A stretch of DNA of 25,874 nucleotides from Pseudorhodobacter antarcticus (GTDB taxonomy: Bacteria; Pseudomonadota; Alphaproteobacteria; Rhodobacterales; Rhodobacteraceae). This document shows, in pieces, positions 25,230 through 25,874 of the stretch. The DNA is taken from NCBI GenBank assembly GCA_945860375.1, contig CAMAQR010000048.1, positions 1 to 25,874 of the forward strand, written 5' to 3'. Position numbers and translations under genes: made by a program. Below the pieces are notes generated by a model. The model was not told the DNA's origin, made no database searches, and saw only the letters and a list, made by a program, of their open reading frames with translations. The stretch's first letter is position 1. The number at the start of each line of letters is the position of its first letter.

Positions 25230-25559
25230 CTCAACCTATGTAAGGTATTGATTTTACTCAATAACCCGCAAGGTCGAAAATCTCTACCCACAATCTACCC
25301 ATGACAGATTGACCCCTGAAAGCGGCCCTTCGGGCGCCGCGAGAGGCCAGAGACGATCACGCGAAAGTGATGGCTCGGGCTGGGGCTTGAAACCACCTAT
25401 ACAAATAATCGCTCTTCGCTGGCAGATATAATGCGGTAACGCATAAGAAAATCACAGTGTAGCTGCGACGTGACCCAAGCCTTTAGCGTGGATCGGCGTA
25501 CTTCGCTGGGAGCCTGCGCCTTCCGTCGGAACGAAGTAGGCCGCCTAAGGAGCTTTGAA
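25230..25559 (+). other. Post-tRNA non-coding region with several hairpins
   Basis: No gene is supported here. Directly visible elements are: dyad TATTGA-TTTTAC-TCAATA (25246-25263); direct repeat TCTACCCA at 25283 and 25294, 11 bases apart; a GC hairpin with a TTCG loop (25322-25340); a hairpin ATCAC-GCGAAA-GTGAT (25356-25371); a consensus TATAAT (25427-25432) without a good -35; a hairpin ATGCG-GTAA-CGCAT (25431-25444); and arms TACTTCG/CGAAGTA (25499-25538). The mix suggests an island end or a structured leader of the truncated gene that follows. GC content is lower than in the core genes. Confidence 0.45.
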
Positions 25560-25775
25560 ATGACGCTAATTGCACTTGTCCAAACAAACGACGGCTTTGA
25601 CTGCTACGCAGACTCAATGGTTAGCTTTCAATATCAGTCAAAATTGAACATTTATGGAAAAGTTTTGATTGTACCTGTCACATACCGAAGGACAACTGGG
25701 AGTAAGACTATACAGAAAGAACATAAGCTAGGCTCAGAACTCATTAATCCACTTGTTTCCGGCCCGTTTCACTGA
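25560..25775 (+). pseudogene. 5' fragment of a gene cut by an insertion sequence
   Basis: An ATG with an ideal TAAGGAG seven bases upstream opens a frame of 71 residues (MTLIALVQTNDGFDCYADSM at the start) that ends where IS-like sequence begins. About the last six residues (roughly SGPFH) appear to come from the element, so I read it as an N-terminal fragment. The opening, with a beta strand, DG turn and ADSMVS, faintly recalls the first strands of proteasome-like Ntn hydrolases, but that is a guess. Codon use is AT-richer than in the core genes, consistent with acquired DNA. A start at 25470 is less likely. Confidence 0.55.
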
Positions 25776-25874
25776 TTCATTTGCGGCATCGGGGAGGTGT
25801 CGCATGGGTGATCTATTCTGGCTGACGGACGCGCAGATGGAGCGGTTGAAGCCGTTCTTTCCTTTGTCGCATGG
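25757..25874 (+). mobile_element. Left end of an IS5-family element (incomplete)
   Basis: From about 25757 the sequence changes to a leader followed by a transposase start, and runs off the window. The left terminal repeat probably begins near GGCCCGTTTCACTG, but without the right end the border and target duplication cannot be fixed. Confidence 0.6.
25804..25874 (+). CDS. IS5-family transposase, N-terminal fragment
   Basis: The first 23 residues (MGDLFWLTDAQMERLKPFFP and on) match the conserved start of IS5-family transposases of the IS427 group, in which WLTD and LKPFFP are characteristic. A GGGGAGG site lies before the ATG. Only the N-terminus is in the window, so nothing can be said on catalytic residues or completeness. 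Confidence 0.85.
   Translation, partial: MGDLFWLTDAQMERLKPFFPLSH

Noticed and set aside
25283..25301. The TCTACCCA direct repeat as the start of a CRISPR array
   Set aside because: Only two eight-base copies with a three-base gap; no spacer structure.

Overview
The window looks like a chromosomal piece of an alphaproteobacterium, most likely Rhodobacterales (Rhodobacteraceae). The evidence is high GC content, a dnaG-rpoD pair without rpsU, a soxBDAG tetrameric sarcosine oxidase operon, a hom-glpX-recJ block, a cluster of TadE/TadG-like pilus proteins, and GANTC (CcrM-type) sites. The taxon is inferred from gene content; nothing was searched.

Layout. Bases 1-2210 are accessory DNA, all on the minus strand: a three-gene phage/island-like cassette (a frameshifted helix-turn-helix regulator and two tiny GTG-start genes), a YefM-YoeB toxin-antitoxin pair and a small membrane protein. 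Bases 2213-6241 hold dnaG followed by rpoD, with four GAATC sites packed between them. Bases 6375-12513 are a tightly coupled catabolic operon, soxB-soxD-soxA-soxG plus an M20 amidohydrolase. Upstream of it lies a Glu/Leu/Phe/Val-type dehydrogenase (12748-14181), separated by a palindromic intergenic repeat that recurs at 20283.

The plus-strand half starts at 14533. It carries two tandem membrane-anchored von Willebrand A proteins with TadG-like N-termini, then two TadE-like pseudopilins. These look like a surface or pilus-associated set without the Tad secretion machinery nearby. Next come a pirin, a small lipoprotein, homoserine dehydrogenase, class II fructose-1,6-bisphosphatase and RecJ. 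tRNA-Glu(UUC) at 25155 marks the junction to a second, AT-richer accessory segment with several hairpins and a gene cut off by an IS5-family element that runs out of the window.

How the parts work together. The sox operon would oxidise sarcosine to glycine and pass the one-carbon unit to folate, and the amidohydrolase and amino-acid dehydrogenase fit a nitrogen/amino-acid catabolic theme. The central genes are housekeeping: replication priming, transcription, threonine/methionine synthesis, gluconeogenesis or Calvin cycle, and repair. The least explained parts are the VWA/TadE operon, the repeat family, the broken regulator cassette and the post-tRNA region.
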